Part shown: piece by piece, positions 32,907 to 41,690 of the stretch
How the letters are laid out: the number at the start of each line of letters is the position of its first letter
Position numbering within the stretch: position 1 is the first letter of the stretch
Assembly (NCBI GenBank): GCA_004297625.1
Contig: SCTY01000058.1
Coordinates: forward strand, 91,110 to 155,109
DNA length: 64,000 bases
Reading direction: 5' to 3'
DNA from: Betaproteobacteria bacterium
GTDB lineage: Bacteria > Pseudomonadota > Gammaproteobacteria > Burkholderiales > SG8-39
Program-made: the position numbers and the translations under genes
The notes under the pieces: model-generated
What the model saw: the letters and a program-made list of their open reading frames with translations, nothing else
What the model was told of the DNA's origin: nothing
Database searches by the model: none

Positions 32907-33863
32907 ATGAAGATCATCAAAGCCTTAAACGCAATGGGCCTGATGCTGGCCTTGGGGGCTGCAAATGCCTTTCCTGACAAGCCCCTCAAGGTCATCCACG
33001 GCTTCGCGCCGGGCGGCGGGGCGGACATCTTCCTGCGTGCAGTGGTGCCGAAGTTCTCCGAGAACCTCGGCCAGCAGGTGGTGATCGAGTACCGCGTCGG
33101 CGCGGCGGCCAACCTCGCCATGGAGGCGGTGGCCAAGGCGCAGCCCGACGGCTACACCATGCTGATGGGCACGCCGGGCCTCGCCACCAACCCGTTCCTC
33201 TACCAGAACCTGCCGTTCGACCCGCTACGCGACCTGGCGCCGATCAGCCTCATCGGCAGCGTACAGAACGCGTTCATCGTGCACCCGGGCGTGCCCGCGA
33301 AGACGGTGAAGGAGCTGATCGCGCTGGCGAAAAAGCAGCCGGGCAAGCTCAATTATGCGTCGCCGGGCGCCGGGACGTCGCTGCACCTCGCCGGCGAGCT
33401 CTTCAAGCAGCTCGCCGGGGTCGATATTCAGCACGTCGCCTACAAGGGCGGCGCGCAGGCGCAGACCGACCTCATGGGCGGGCAGGTGCAGATGATGTTC
33501 AACGTGCTGCCCTCGGCGCTGCCGCAGATCAAGTCCGGCAAGCTGCGCGTGCTGGCGGTGACGGGCAAGACGCGCGCGGAGGCGCTGCCCGACGTCCCCA
33601 CCATGGAGGAGGCCGGCGTGCCGGGCTACAGCGCGACCACCTGGAACGGCATTCTGACCACTGCCGGCACGCCGCGCGAGCGCATCGCCAAGCTCAACGA
33701 TGCATTGGTCCGCGCGATGAAGTCGCCCGAGATGAAGCAGGCGCTCGACAGGATCGGCCAGGACCCGCTGTGGAGCACGCCCGAGGAGTTCGCCGCCTTC
33801 TTGCACGAGGAGACCGAAAAATGGCGCAAAGTGATCCAGGCGAGCGGCATCAAGGCGCAATGA
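32907..33863 (+). CDS. Bug/TctC-family periplasmic binding protein 2
   Basis: A 318-residue receptor with a signal peptide of about 21 residues (LALGAANA, then FPDKPLKVIHGFAPGGGADI). The usual ENRPGA loop reads EYRVGAAANLAME, so the pocket differs from the other two copies. The end, EKWRKVIQASGIKAQ, is the family tail seen in fused form in the fossil at 26.1 kb. It is coupled by ATGA to the lyase. Confidence 0.93.
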   Translation: MKIIKALNAMGLMLALGAANAFPDKPLKVIHGFAPGGGADIFLRAVVPKFSENLGQQVVIEYRVGAAANLAMEAVAKAQPDGYTMLMGTPGLATNPFLYQNLPFDPLRDLAPISLIGSVQNAFIVHPGVPAKTVKELIALAKKQPGKLNYASPGAGTSLHLAGELFKQLAGVDIQHVAYKGGAQAQTDLMGGQVQMMFNVLPSALPQIKSGKLRVLAVTGKTRAEALPDVPTMEEAGVPGYSATTWNGILTTAGTPRERIAKLNDALVRAMKSPEMKQALDRIGQDPLWSTPEEFAAFLHEETEKWRKVIQASGIKAQ

Positions 33864-34804
33864 AGTCGAAGAAGCGCATCCTGCGCGAGCTGCTGGCGAG
33901 CGCGCGGCCGCTCGTCTCGCCCGGTGTCTACGACGGCTACAGCGCGCGCCTCGTCGAGCAGATGGGGTTCAAGACCGCCGCGACCACTGGGTCGGGGCTC
34001 GCCAACGCACTGCTGGTGCAGCCCGACATCGGCATCATGGGGCTGCTCGAGAACCTCGATGCCTGCCGGCACCTCGCCCGCGCCGTCTCGATCCCGCTGA
34101 TGGCCGACGCCGACACCGGCTACGGCAACGCCGTCACGGTTTACCACACGGTGCAGTATTTCGAGGAAGCCGGCATCTGCGGCATCAATATCGAGGATCA
34201 GGTGTGGCCCAAGCGCTGCGGCCACATGCGCGGCAAGGACGTCATAGACGTGCGCGAGATGTGCAAGAAGATCGAGGCGGCCGTGAAAGCCAAGACTGAC
34301 CCGGACTTCGTCATCAATGCGCGCACCGATGCCATCGCCGTCGAAGGCATCGAAGGCGCGGTGAAGCGCGCTAAGGAGTACGCCGCCGCCGGCGCCGACC
34401 TGATCTATCCCGATGCGGTGCGCAACGAGGACGACATCCGGCGGGTCGTGGAGGCGGTGCCCGACACACCGGTCAACATCAACATGGGCTTCGGCGTGCG
34501 CAACCGGCCCACCACGCCGCTCATTCCGCTTGCGCGCCTCAAGGCGCTAGGCGTCGCGCGCGTGAGCTGCCCGCGTCTGCTGACCGCCGCCGCGATCTCC
34601 GGCATGCGCAAGGCACTGGAGCAGATGCGCTGGTGCATCGAGACCGGCGAGGTCGCCGACCGCCCGGACCTCCTCGCCAGCATGGAGGAGATCACCGCGC
34701 TCGCCGGCTACGAGCGTATCGACGCCCTGGAGGAGGAGTTCTCGCTGGAAGAGGACCTCGAGCGGCGCTACGGCATGGAACGCGGTTTCGTTATTAAAAA
34801 ATGA
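33860..34804 (+). CDS. Isocitrate lyase/PEP mutase superfamily lyase, copy 2
   Basis: A 314-residue TIM-barrel lyase. The loop reads PKRCGH with Cys120; Mg-site motifs are ADADTGYGN (82-90) and IEDQ (111-114). It is only distantly similar to copy 1 and has a longer acidic C-terminus (LEEEFSLEEDLERRYG). Loop KRCGH suggests a lyase such as methylisocitrate- or dimethylmalate-type. ATGA overlaps link both ends, to the Bug gene and to the deacetylase. Confidence 0.92.
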   Translation: MKSKKRILRELLASARPLVSPGVYDGYSARLVEQMGFKTAATTGSGLANALLVQPDIGIMGLLENLDACRHLARAVSIPLMADADTGYGNAVTVYHTVQYFEEAGICGINIEDQVWPKRCGHMRGKDVIDVREMCKKIEAAVKAKTDPDFVINARTDAIAVEGIEGAVKRAKEYAAAGADLIYPDAVRNEDDIRRVVEAVPDTPVNINMGFGVRNRPTTPLIPLARLKALGVARVSCPRLLTAAAISGMRKALEQMRWCIETGEVADRPDLLASMEEITALAGYERIDALEEEFSLEEDLERRYGMERGFVIKK

Positions 34805-35700
34805 AACCGGCGCGCTACGGACCGTTCAAGTACGTGCCCATCACCCGGCGGCCGCAGCTCGAGTGGCCCGGCGGCGCGCGCGTCGCGCTGTGGGTCAACC
34901 CCAACGTCGAGTTCTTCGGCCTCGACGACGTCATGCCCGGCAACTCCAACGAGCGCGTGTCACCGGAGCACGCGCGCGTGCCGAACATGCGCAACTGGTC
35001 GCTGCGCGACTACGGCAACCGCGTCGGCGTGTGGCGGCTGATGGACATCCTCTCGCGCTTCGGCATCCGCGCGAGCGCCGCCCTGAACAGCGAAGTGTGC
35101 GTGCATCACCCCGAGGTCATCGAGGCGATGCTCGAGCGCGGCTGGGAGCTGATCGGCCACAACCGCACCAACGCCCGGCGCCTGAACGAGATGCCGCCCG
35201 AGCGCGAGCGCGAGGAGATCCACGCCACGCTCGACACCATCGAGAAGGCCTCCGGCCGGCGCCCGGTGGGGTGGCTCGGAGCGGGGCTCGCCGAGACCTG
35301 GAGCACGCTCGAGACCCTTTCGCAAGCCGGCATCCGCTACGTCTGCGACTGGGTGAACGACGAGCAGCCGTACACCATGGAGGTCGGCAAGCCGCGCCTC
35401 GTCGCGCTGCCCTACTCGGTGCAGACCAACGACGTGCCGGCGTACTTCGACTTCAAGCAGTCGGTGCCCGAGTTCGAGCAGACGCTGCGCCGGCAGTTCG
35501 ATGTCCTGTACCGTGACAGCGAGCATTCGGGCCGCGTGATGGCGATCGCGGTGCATCCCTTCGTCACCGGCCAGCCGCACCGCAGCGTGGCGCTGGAGCG
35601 CGCGCTCGAGCACATCTGCAAGCATCCCGGCGTGTGGCTCGCCACCGGCTGGGAGATCGTGCAGCACTACCTCGCTTCATCGTTCGCGAAGGAAATATGA
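34801..35700 (+). CDS. Polysaccharide-deacetylase-fold (PuuE/allantoinase-like) hydrolase
   Basis: A 299-residue NodB-fold protein. It lacks a signal peptide and starts ARYGPFKYVPITRRPQLEWP. RASAALNSEVCVHHPEVIEA and GHNRTNARRLNEMPPERERE follow the PuuE-like group, where amide bonds of small molecules rather than sugars are cut. The usual metal HxxxH is not clear (GHNRTN). Close coupling to a lyase and a PrpD gene suggests action on a pathway amide (inference). Confidence 0.9.
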   Translation: MKPARYGPFKYVPITRRPQLEWPGGARVALWVNPNVEFFGLDDVMPGNSNERVSPEHARVPNMRNWSLRDYGNRVGVWRLMDILSRFGIRASAALNSEVCVHHPEVIEAMLERGWELIGHNRTNARRLNEMPPEREREEIHATLDTIEKASGRRPVGWLGAGLAETWSTLETLSQAGIRYVCDWVNDEQPYTMEVGKPRLVALPYSVQTNDVPAYFDFKQSVPEFEQTLRRQFDVLYRDSEHSGRVMAIAVHPFVTGQPHRSVALERALEHICKHPGVWLATGWEIVQHYLASSFAKEI

Positions 35701-37079
35701 GCGACGTCCGAGAACAATGCGCCCAGGCCGTAACCGCTCTGGCCAGTTGGGCCACATCGATTGATTTCCAGAAGATCCCCAAAGAGGTTCACGAGCGTGC
35801 CGTGCGTGTCCTCACCGACGACCTGTCCGCCATCATCGGCGCGCGCAACGAGCCCGAAGTGCGGCGGTTCCACGAAAGGACGCTGGCAGCGCAGCGCCCG
35901 TCCGAGGCCACCGTGTTCCGCGGCGGCCGGCCGCGCACGGACCGGCTCTCGGCGGCGGTGGCGAACGCGGTGGCCGCCGACTGGCTCGAGCTCGACGAGG
36001 GCTATCGCAACACGCCCTGCCACGCCGGCCTCTATGTGCTGCCGGCGCTCCTCGCCGAGGCCGAGACGCGCAACCTCGCTTTCGGCGAGCTCGTGCGCGC
36101 GCTGGCGCTCGGCTACGAGGTGGTGACGCGCATCGCGCGTGGGTGGACGCCGAAGGCGCTGAACATGCAGTCGCATGGGCGGTACTCGGCGATCGGAGCT
36201 GCGGCCGGCATTGGTTTCTCGAAGAACCTGGAATTCCAAAGCCTTCTTGACGCCATCAGCGCTGCGGTAACGCTCATCGGCCCGTCGCCGCGCAACCATC
36301 TCGCGCAGGGGGTGCTGGCGCGCAACGTCTGGCCGGCGTGCGGCGCATGGTCGGGGATGATGGCAGTGGAGTGGGCCGCATGCGGCATCGCCGGCACGCC
36401 GGGCGCGTTCTACGACGTCTACAGCACCATCCTCGGCGGCGAGGCCCATCCCGAGCGCCTCACCGCGGGTTTGGGCGAGCGGTGGGCGATTCTCGACGGC
36501 TACACCAAGATCTACGCTTGCTGCCAGCACCTGCATTCGGCGGTGGAGGCGGCGATCGAATTGCGGCCGCGCCTCCTCGGCGAGGCTGCGCTCGAGGACA
36601 TCGAGCGCATCGAGGTCGAGACGCACCCGCTCGCCATGCCGCTTATGAACCCGCGTCCGCACACGACGCTCGCCGCGAAGTTCTCGATGTCGCACGCCAT
36701 GGCAGCTGCGCTCGCCACCGGCAGCGGTGGCGCGGAGGCCTTCGCCGCAACGACGCTCGAGGATCCGGCGATCACGCGGCTGCGGCCGCGCGTCAGCGTC
36801 AAGCCGTGGCTGCCGGAGCTCGCGCCGCCCAATGACCGACCGGCGCGCGTGAGCGTCGCGCTGCGCGGCGGCCGCACGCTGGCCGCGGAGTGCCTCAGCG
36901 CCCGCGGCGGCCCCGACCGGCCGCTGCCAGCGCAGGTGGTGCTGGAGAAAATGGATGCGCTCGCCGTGCCGGTCTACCCGGCGATCCGGCAGGTGTTCGA
37001 TGAGCTGATGGCGCTCGAGCCGCGCCGCCTGCGGCAGGGCTGGGGCGACATCGTCCAGAAGATCACGACAGGAGGATGA
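35697..37079 (+). CDS. MmgE/PrpD-family protein, copy 5
   Basis: A 460-residue protein of the same subtype as copy 2: ADWLELDEGYRNTPCHAGLY, then YACCQHLHSAVEAAIEL. RVLTDDLSAIIGARNEPEV lies near the N-terminus. Both termini are coupled by ATGA overlaps. Similarity of loop and lid to copy 2, located 25 kb away in another operon, suggests duplication inside the cluster. Confidence 0.92.
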   Translation: MSDVREQCAQAVTALASWATSIDFQKIPKEVHERAVRVLTDDLSAIIGARNEPEVRRFHERTLAAQRPSEATVFRGGRPRTDRLSAAVANAVAADWLELDEGYRNTPCHAGLYVLPALLAEAETRNLAFGELVRALALGYEVVTRIARGWTPKALNMQSHGRYSAIGAAAGIGFSKNLEFQSLLDAISAAVTLIGPSPRNHLAQGVLARNVWPACGAWSGMMAVEWAACGIAGTPGAFYDVYSTILGGEAHPERLTAGLGERWAILDGYTKIYACCQHLHSAVEAAIELRPRLLGEAALEDIERIEVETHPLAMPLMNPRPHTTLAAKFSMSHAMAAALATGSGGAEAFAATTLEDPAITRLRPRVSVKPWLPELAPPNDRPARVSVALRGGRTLAAECLSARGGPDRPLPAQVVLEKMDALAVPVYPAIRQVFDELMALEPRRLRQGWGDIVQKITTGG

Positions 37080-38038
37080 ACATGCGCTGGTGCTTGCTCG
37101 CAGTCGGGGTTCTGTTTTCACTGGACGCGGCGGCGCAGGGTTATCCCGCCAAGCCGGTGCGCCTCATCGTCACCTTCGCCGCAGGCGGCGGCGCCGACTA
37201 CGTCGGCCGCACCGTCGGCGGTAAGCTCGCCGACTTCCTGGGCCAGCCGGTGGTAGTGGAGAACAAGGCCGGTGCCAACGGCGCGCTCGGCGCGGAGCTC
37301 GTGGCGAAGTCGCCGCCCGACGGCTATACGCTCCTCATCGGCGCGGCCGGCACGCTCGCCGTCTCGCCGCACCTCAACCCGAAGCTGCCGTTCGACACTT
37401 TCAAGGACTTCGCGCCGGTGTCGCTCCTCGCCACCAGCCCCTTCGTCGTGACAGTGCATCCCGAGGTGCCGGCGAAGTCGGTGCGCGAGCTGATCGAGCT
37501 GGCCAAGGCGCGCCCGGGCAAGCTCAATTTCGGCTCCTCCGGAGTCGGCGGCTCGCCGCAGCTCGCGGGCGAGCTCTTCAAGAGCATGGCCGGCGTCAAC
37601 ATGGTGCACGTCGCGTACAAGGGCCTCGCGCCGGCCATCACCGACCTCCTCGGCGGGCAGATCCAAGTTATCTTCGCCGACGTCGGCCTCGTCGCGCCGC
37701 ACCTCAAGGCGGGCAAGCTGCGCGGCCTGGCGGTGACGGGCGCGCAGCGCTCGGCCCTTGCACCCGCCTTGCCGACGGTGGCCGAGGCCGGCTTGCCAGG
37801 CTACGCAGCCGGCACCTGGTACGGCCTGCTCGCCCCGGCCGGCACGCCAGCGCCGATCGTTACGCGTCTCGCCGAGGATACGCGCAAGGCGCTCGCGGAC
37901 CCCGCAGTGCGCGGGGCGCTCGAGAAGCAGGGGGTCGATCCCGCCGGCAGCACGCCGGGCGAGTTCGCCAGCTTCCTGCGCGACGAGCACGCGAAATGGG
38001 GCAAGGTGATCCGCGACGCGAACATCAAGCTCGAGTGA
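37076..38038 (+). CDS. Bug/TctC-family periplasmic binding protein 3
   Basis: A 320-residue receptor with a signal peptide ending AAAQ (residues 1-21), GYPAKPVRLIVTFAAGGGAD, VVVENKAGANGALGAELVAKS and VAYKGLAPAITDLLGGQI. It is closest to Bug 1 in these segments. AGGAGG sits within the coupled junction. It is the last gene of the operon before the fossil at 38.2 kb. Confidence 0.93.
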   Translation: MNMRWCLLAVGVLFSLDAAAQGYPAKPVRLIVTFAAGGGADYVGRTVGGKLADFLGQPVVVENKAGANGALGAELVAKSPPDGYTLLIGAAGTLAVSPHLNPKLPFDTFKDFAPVSLLATSPFVVTVHPEVPAKSVRELIELAKARPGKLNFGSSGVGGSPQLAGELFKSMAGVNMVHVAYKGLAPAITDLLGGQIQVIFADVGLVAPHLKAGKLRGLAVTGAQRSALAPALPTVAEAGLPGYAAGTWYGLLAPAGTPAPIVTRLAEDTRKALADPAVRGALEKQGVDPAGSTPGEFASFLRDEHAKWGKVIRDANIKLE

Positions 38039-38220
38039 TGGTCTGGCTGCGCGTCAACCGCGCGTCCGGCGCCCGGCGAGCCGAGTGCGCAATGAGGCTC
38101 GCTCGCCGCATCTCGACAAGAAGCGCAGCGCATCGCGGCCGGCGAGAAGCTGTGGGACGCGCACGAGATCGAGAAAACCTACCGTACGCTCGGCGTCCAC
38201 GAGGACGCTGCCCGCCGCGC

Positions 38221-38292
38221 GAGCAGGCGGCCGAAGCGCATCGGCTGCTCGAAAGTGGCGGGACGACAGGCCCGCTGGCACTGATTCCCTAA
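38221..38292 (+). pseudogene. C-terminal fragment of an MDR dehydrogenase
   Basis: The frame reads EQAAEAHRLLESGGTTGPLA then LIP and stop, the typical end of quinone-oxidoreductase-type MDR proteins (compare AQAAEAHRVVDS at 1.2 kb). No body precedes it. Upstream (38100-38215) a different frame reads AQRIAAGEKLWDAHEIEK, which looks coding but is unassigned. The 250-bp gap is thus made of gene debris. Confidence 0.5.
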
Positions 38293-38612
38293 AGAGGAAT
38301 CTCGACGTCGAGCAGCGGCGCATGCTGCTGCGCGCCGTACACGTCGGTATCGCCCACCGCTCCCGAAACGATCCTGCGCTCGAAGGTGGCCTTGTACGCG
38401 AATGCAGGAGGGTACTCGGTCAGCAAGACGGACTCTTCGGGCACGTGGTAGAGCTTCGCGAACAGTGCACGCGTGATCACGCCGCTCGCGCGCACCTTGT
38501 CGAAGGTTTCCGCGTCGCCGAACATGACGTCTACGGTCAGCTCGTAGGGGCCGGCATTCTTGCTCTTGCAGGCCTTGGCGAGGTCGCCGAGTCTGACCAT
38601 GGTTCTGGCCAT
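38289..38612 (-). CDS. DUF4387-family protein
   Basis: A 107-residue protein matching my memory of DUF4387: RLGDLAKACKSKNAGPYELT, then VDVMFGDAETFDKV and YPPAFAYKATFERRI. These proteins occur beside or fused to AtuA-like DUF1446 genes, as here (7 bp gap). The function is unknown; it may be a small subunit of the same enzyme. An alternative ATG is four codons downstream. Confidence 0.85.
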   Translation of the reverse strand: MARTMVRLGDLAKACKSKNAGPYELTVDVMFGDAETFDKVRASGVITRALFAKLYHVPEESVLLTEYPPAFAYKATFERRIVSGAVGDTDVYGAQQHAPLLDVEIPL

Positions 38613-38619
38613 GGTCGCC

Positions 38620-39981
38620 TCAGACCGTCTCGTATTCGATGGGGAACATCTCGTAGGGATCGTCCGGCTCCACCACGTGCCGCAGCGAGAACCGGTAGAT
38701 CGCGCCGCGCTCGATGTCCGAGGGCGAGAACGGAAACGCCATGTTCCCTTCCTTGCACATGCGCCCGGCGAAGTCCGTGTGCAGCAGGCTCGCGCGCGTG
38801 ACCGCCAGCACGGCGTTCGCGGTCTCCTGCGACCCGGCGATGACCTCGGCGAGGATGCCGATCTCGTGCGCGGCTGACGCGCGCTTCGGCTCCCAGTCGC
38901 CCATCACGCCGTTCTTCCCGTACAGGCGGAAGACGAGCTGGTAGTCCCGGGGACGCACGCCGAAGGCGGCGACTTTCATGGCGATCGAAGCGCGCACGCT
39001 GTCGAGGAAGCGGTCGATCGTCTCGACCAGGCCCGGGTCGCGAGTGCCGGCGAACGTGATCGCGCTGTAGCCGACCTTCTCGGCGCCTTCGAGCTTGATG
39101 GTGTACGCCTGCGGCGTCCAGCGCATGCCGGTGACGCGCGTGGCGCGCTCGCTCACGGCCCGAATCTCGCAATCGGTCGTATCGAGCTGGCCGCCCGGCT
39201 CCCGGTGAAGCACCGGGCTCGCGTTCTCGTGCAGCGCCTGGACCGCGACCGACAGCGGCGTGCAGCGCCGCTCCGGGTTCGTGGGCTCGCATTCCACCGA
39301 GTCGCTGCGCACGGTCACGAACAGACAATCGTGGCCCTTGGGCAGCGCCGCGTTGCACGCGCATTCCAGCATCTTGCCCGCGTACCACGAGGGTCCTGGC
39401 CCGATGCCAAGATGCATCGCCAGCGCGGCCCACGGCGCCGGGTCGGTGCTGCGGCCGGCGAGGATCACCTGCGCGCCTTCATTGAGCGCCCGCATGTACG
39501 GCTCGGGCCCCATCATGCCGACGATGCGTTCGGCGCGATCGATGGTGGCCTCATCCAGCGCCGGCGCGGGTCCGAGAGGCTGGATCTTCCCCGCCGCCAG
39601 GCGCGATTTGAGATAGCGCTTGTCCTGTTCCGAGTGGATCACCGCGAGCCTGAAGCTCAGCCGGTCCTCGCGGGCGATGTTGCGCACAATCTCGATGCAG
39701 CGCTGCAAATGCGGCTCACCGCCGGCTCCGCCGCAGGTTCCGATCATCATCGGAATCCGATTGGCGATCGCGCCGTTCACCAACAGGCGCAGGTCGCGCC
39801 GGATCGCGAGCGGCGAGGTGAACGACTTGCCCGATCCCAGATAGTGCGGTCCGGGATCGGAGCTGCCGCCGTCCACGCCGATCATGTGAGGCCTGCGTTC
39901 GAGGCCTGCTTTGAGCGAAGCCTCGGGATAGCCGTAGCCCAGGATTCCGCTCGCCGACAGCATCCGCACTTCGTTGCTCAT
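38620..39981 (-). CDS. AtuA-like DUF1446 protein (acyclic-terpene/short-acid catabolism type)
   Basis: A 453-residue DUF1446 protein. Family features are MIGVDGGSSDPGPHYLGSG near residue 40, IGTCGGAGGEPHL near 80 and LAGRSTDPAPWAALAM near 170, with a Gly-rich fold suggesting a nucleotide or CoA site. AtuA is required for citronellol/geraniol catabolism in Pseudomonas, but the biochemical role is unproven. Here no other terpene gene is seen. The start is the ATG at 39981. Confidence 0.88.
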   Translation of the reverse strand: MSNEVRMLSASGILGYGYPEASLKAGLERRPHMIGVDGGSSDPGPHYLGSGKSFTSPLAIRRDLRLLVNGAIANRIPMMIGTCGGAGGEPHLQRCIEIVRNIAREDRLSFRLAVIHSEQDKRYLKSRLAAGKIQPLGPAPALDEATIDRAERIVGMMGPEPYMRALNEGAQVILAGRSTDPAPWAALAMHLGIGPGPSWYAGKMLECACNAALPKGHDCLFVTVRSDSVECEPTNPERRCTPLSVAVQALHENASPVLHREPGGQLDTTDCEIRAVSERATRVTGMRWTPQAYTIKLEGAEKVGYSAITFAGTRDPGLVETIDRFLDSVRASIAMKVAAFGVRPRDYQLVFRLYGKNGVMGDWEPKRASAAHEIGILAEVIAGSQETANAVLAVTRASLLHTDFAGRMCKEGNMAFPFSPSDIERGAIYRFSLRHVVEPDDPYEMFPIEYETV

Positions 39982-39986
39982 GCTTT

Positions 39987-40003
39987 TATGATAAACGACA
40001 CGC
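39987..40003 (+). promoter_or_regulatory. Candidate -10 for a near-leaderless amidase mRNA
   Basis: TATGAT at 39987-39992 ends 11 bp before the amidase ATG, and the 22 bp between divergent starts leave no room for an SD with a normal leader. No good -35 was seen. It could serve a near-leaderless transcript. Confidence 0.3.
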
Positions 40004-41284
40004 ATGGACCTCAACCGCCTTAGCGCCGCCGACGCCGCACGGCAGATCGCTGCCGGCAGGATCACCGCCGAGGAACTCGTCAGAGCCTGTCTCGATCGCA
40101 TTGCCGCCCGCGAGGGCGAGATCCGGGCATGGGCACACTGTGATCCGGACGCCGCGATCGCGCAGGCGCGCGCGGTGGACCGCGCCGGGGCCAAAGGCGT
40201 TCTCGGCGGCGTACCGGTCGGCTTCAAGGACGTGATCGACACGGCCGACATGCCGAGCGAGTACAGCTCGCCGATCTACCGCGGCCACCGGCCGCGCGCC
40301 GACGCGGCCTGTGTCGCGCTGGTGCGCAACGCGGGCGGCATCGTCCTCGGCAAGACGGTGACGACCGAGTTCGCCTGGCGCGTGCCTGCGCACACTCGCA
40401 ATCCCCATCATCTCGGGCATACACCCGGCGGGTCGTCGAGCGGGTCGGCCGCTGCCGTGGCGGATTTCATGGTGCCGCTCGCCTTCGGCACCCAGACCGG
40501 CGGCTCGACGATCCGCCCTGCCGCCTTCTGCGGCATCGTCGGCTACAAGCCGAGCTTCGGCACCATCAATCGCGCGGGGCTCAAGGCGCTCGCGGAGTCG
40601 CTCGACACCCTCGGCATCCTGGCGCGCACGGTCGAGGATTGCGCGCTGCTCGCGCACGCGGTTTCGGCGCGCGCCTTTCCCGATTTCGCCGCCGGGCTCA
40701 CCCGAGCGCCGCGCATCGGGCTGTGCCGCACGCCGCGCTGGAAGGACGCTTCATCCGACACGCAGGCGCTGCTGGAAAGCGCCGCGGCCAGCCTGTCCGG
40801 CAAGGGGGCAGCGGTGCGCGAGGTCGATCTGCCCGCGGATTTCGCCCGCCTCTACGAGGACCAGGTGCTCATCATGAACTACGAAGGGACGCGCGCCCTC
40901 GCCTGGGAGCGCTTCAATCATCCAGAGCTCCTGAGCGAGGACCTGCGCAATACTTTCGCCGCCGCGGCGGCGACGCCCCGCGAGAAATACGACGAGGCCA
41001 TGCGCCATGCGAGACGGTGCCGGCAGCTCTTCGCGGGATGCTTCGCCGATTGCGACGTGCTGCTGACCCCGAGCGCGCCGGGGGAGGCGCCCGCCGGGAT
41101 CGGCAGCAACGGCAGCTCGCTTTTCAACCGTACCTGGACGCTGCTCGGCGCGCCGTGCGTGACGCTGCCCGCAGGCCGCGGCGCATCCGGGTTGCCGCTT
41201 GGCGTTCAGTTTGTCGCCAGTTACGACGAAGACCGGCGCGTGCTGCTCGCGGCCGAGTGGGCGCGGCGCGCGCTCGCGAACTGA
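40004..41284 (+). CDS. Amidase-signature family amidohydrolase
   Basis: A 426-residue amidase. The Ser-cisSer-Lys triad fits Lys75 (VGFKDVID), a Ser in GGSSSGS (142-148) and nucleophile Ser168 (TGGSTIRPAAFCG). The length matches small amidases rather than GatA. It is cytosolic, with no signal peptide. It diverges from DUF1446 and is a natural partner for removing amide groups within the pathway; the substrate is unknown. Confidence 0.92.
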   Translation: MDLNRLSAADAARQIAAGRITAEELVRACLDRIAAREGEIRAWAHCDPDAAIAQARAVDRAGAKGVLGGVPVGFKDVIDTADMPSEYSSPIYRGHRPRADAACVALVRNAGGIVLGKTVTTEFAWRVPAHTRNPHHLGHTPGGSSSGSAAAVADFMVPLAFGTQTGGSTIRPAAFCGIVGYKPSFGTINRAGLKALAESLDTLGILARTVEDCALLAHAVSARAFPDFAAGLTRAPRIGLCRTPRWKDASSDTQALLESAAASLSGKGAAVREVDLPADFARLYEDQVLIMNYEGTRALAWERFNHPELLSEDLRNTFAAAAATPREKYDEAMRHARRCRQLFAGCFADCDVLLTPSAPGEAPAGIGSNGSSLFNRTWTLLGAPCVTLPAGRGASGLPLGVQFVASYDEDRRVLLAAEWARRALAN

Positions 41285-41362
41285 ACACCTGCGCTGCGCC
41301 ACTACGTGCCGCTCACGTCTTCGTGCGCGCTCGAGGAGCGTGCCGAGCGCCTTTCGGGGCTT

Positions 41363-41626
41363 CTAGAACACGTCGCCGGGCGGCGGCGTTACGCACTTTG
41401 CGTAGTCCATCCGGCGCCGCGCGATCAGGTACCGCGTCGCAGCCGAAAGCTGCGCCAAATTGAAGGCAGCCGTCTGCCAGTCCCGATCAACCGCGCCCAA
41501 GCGATCGATTTTCGCGAACGGCTCGGCCGAGATCCTTGCAAGCTTCTCCTCATGACCGTACCAGCTCGTCATGGAAAGGTAGCGCGCCGACTTTGCAACC
41601 GCCAGCGCGTCAATTTCGGCGCGCAT
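41363..41626 (-). CDS. Small protein, perhaps remnant of a CHAD-like domain
   Basis: An 87-codon frame on the minus strand in the 406-bp gap between amidase and phoR. It is open further upstream, where it reads RGARELAKRLGDDHDLAWHM, similar in feel to a CHAD-domain segment (LA..LGd.hDL). No start with a ribosome site is visible there. It may be the 3' end of a lost gene. The stretch 41285-41362 shows nothing else. Confidence 0.35.
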   Translation of the reverse strand: MRAEIDALAVAKSARYLSMTSWYGHEEKLARISAEPFAKIDRLGAVDRDWQTAAFNLAQLSAATRYLIARRRMDYAKCVTPPPGDVF

Positions 41627-41690
41627 ATGCCAGGCGAGATCATGATCGTCGCCGAGGCGCTTGGCGAGTTCCCGCGCTCCTCGAATCGGT

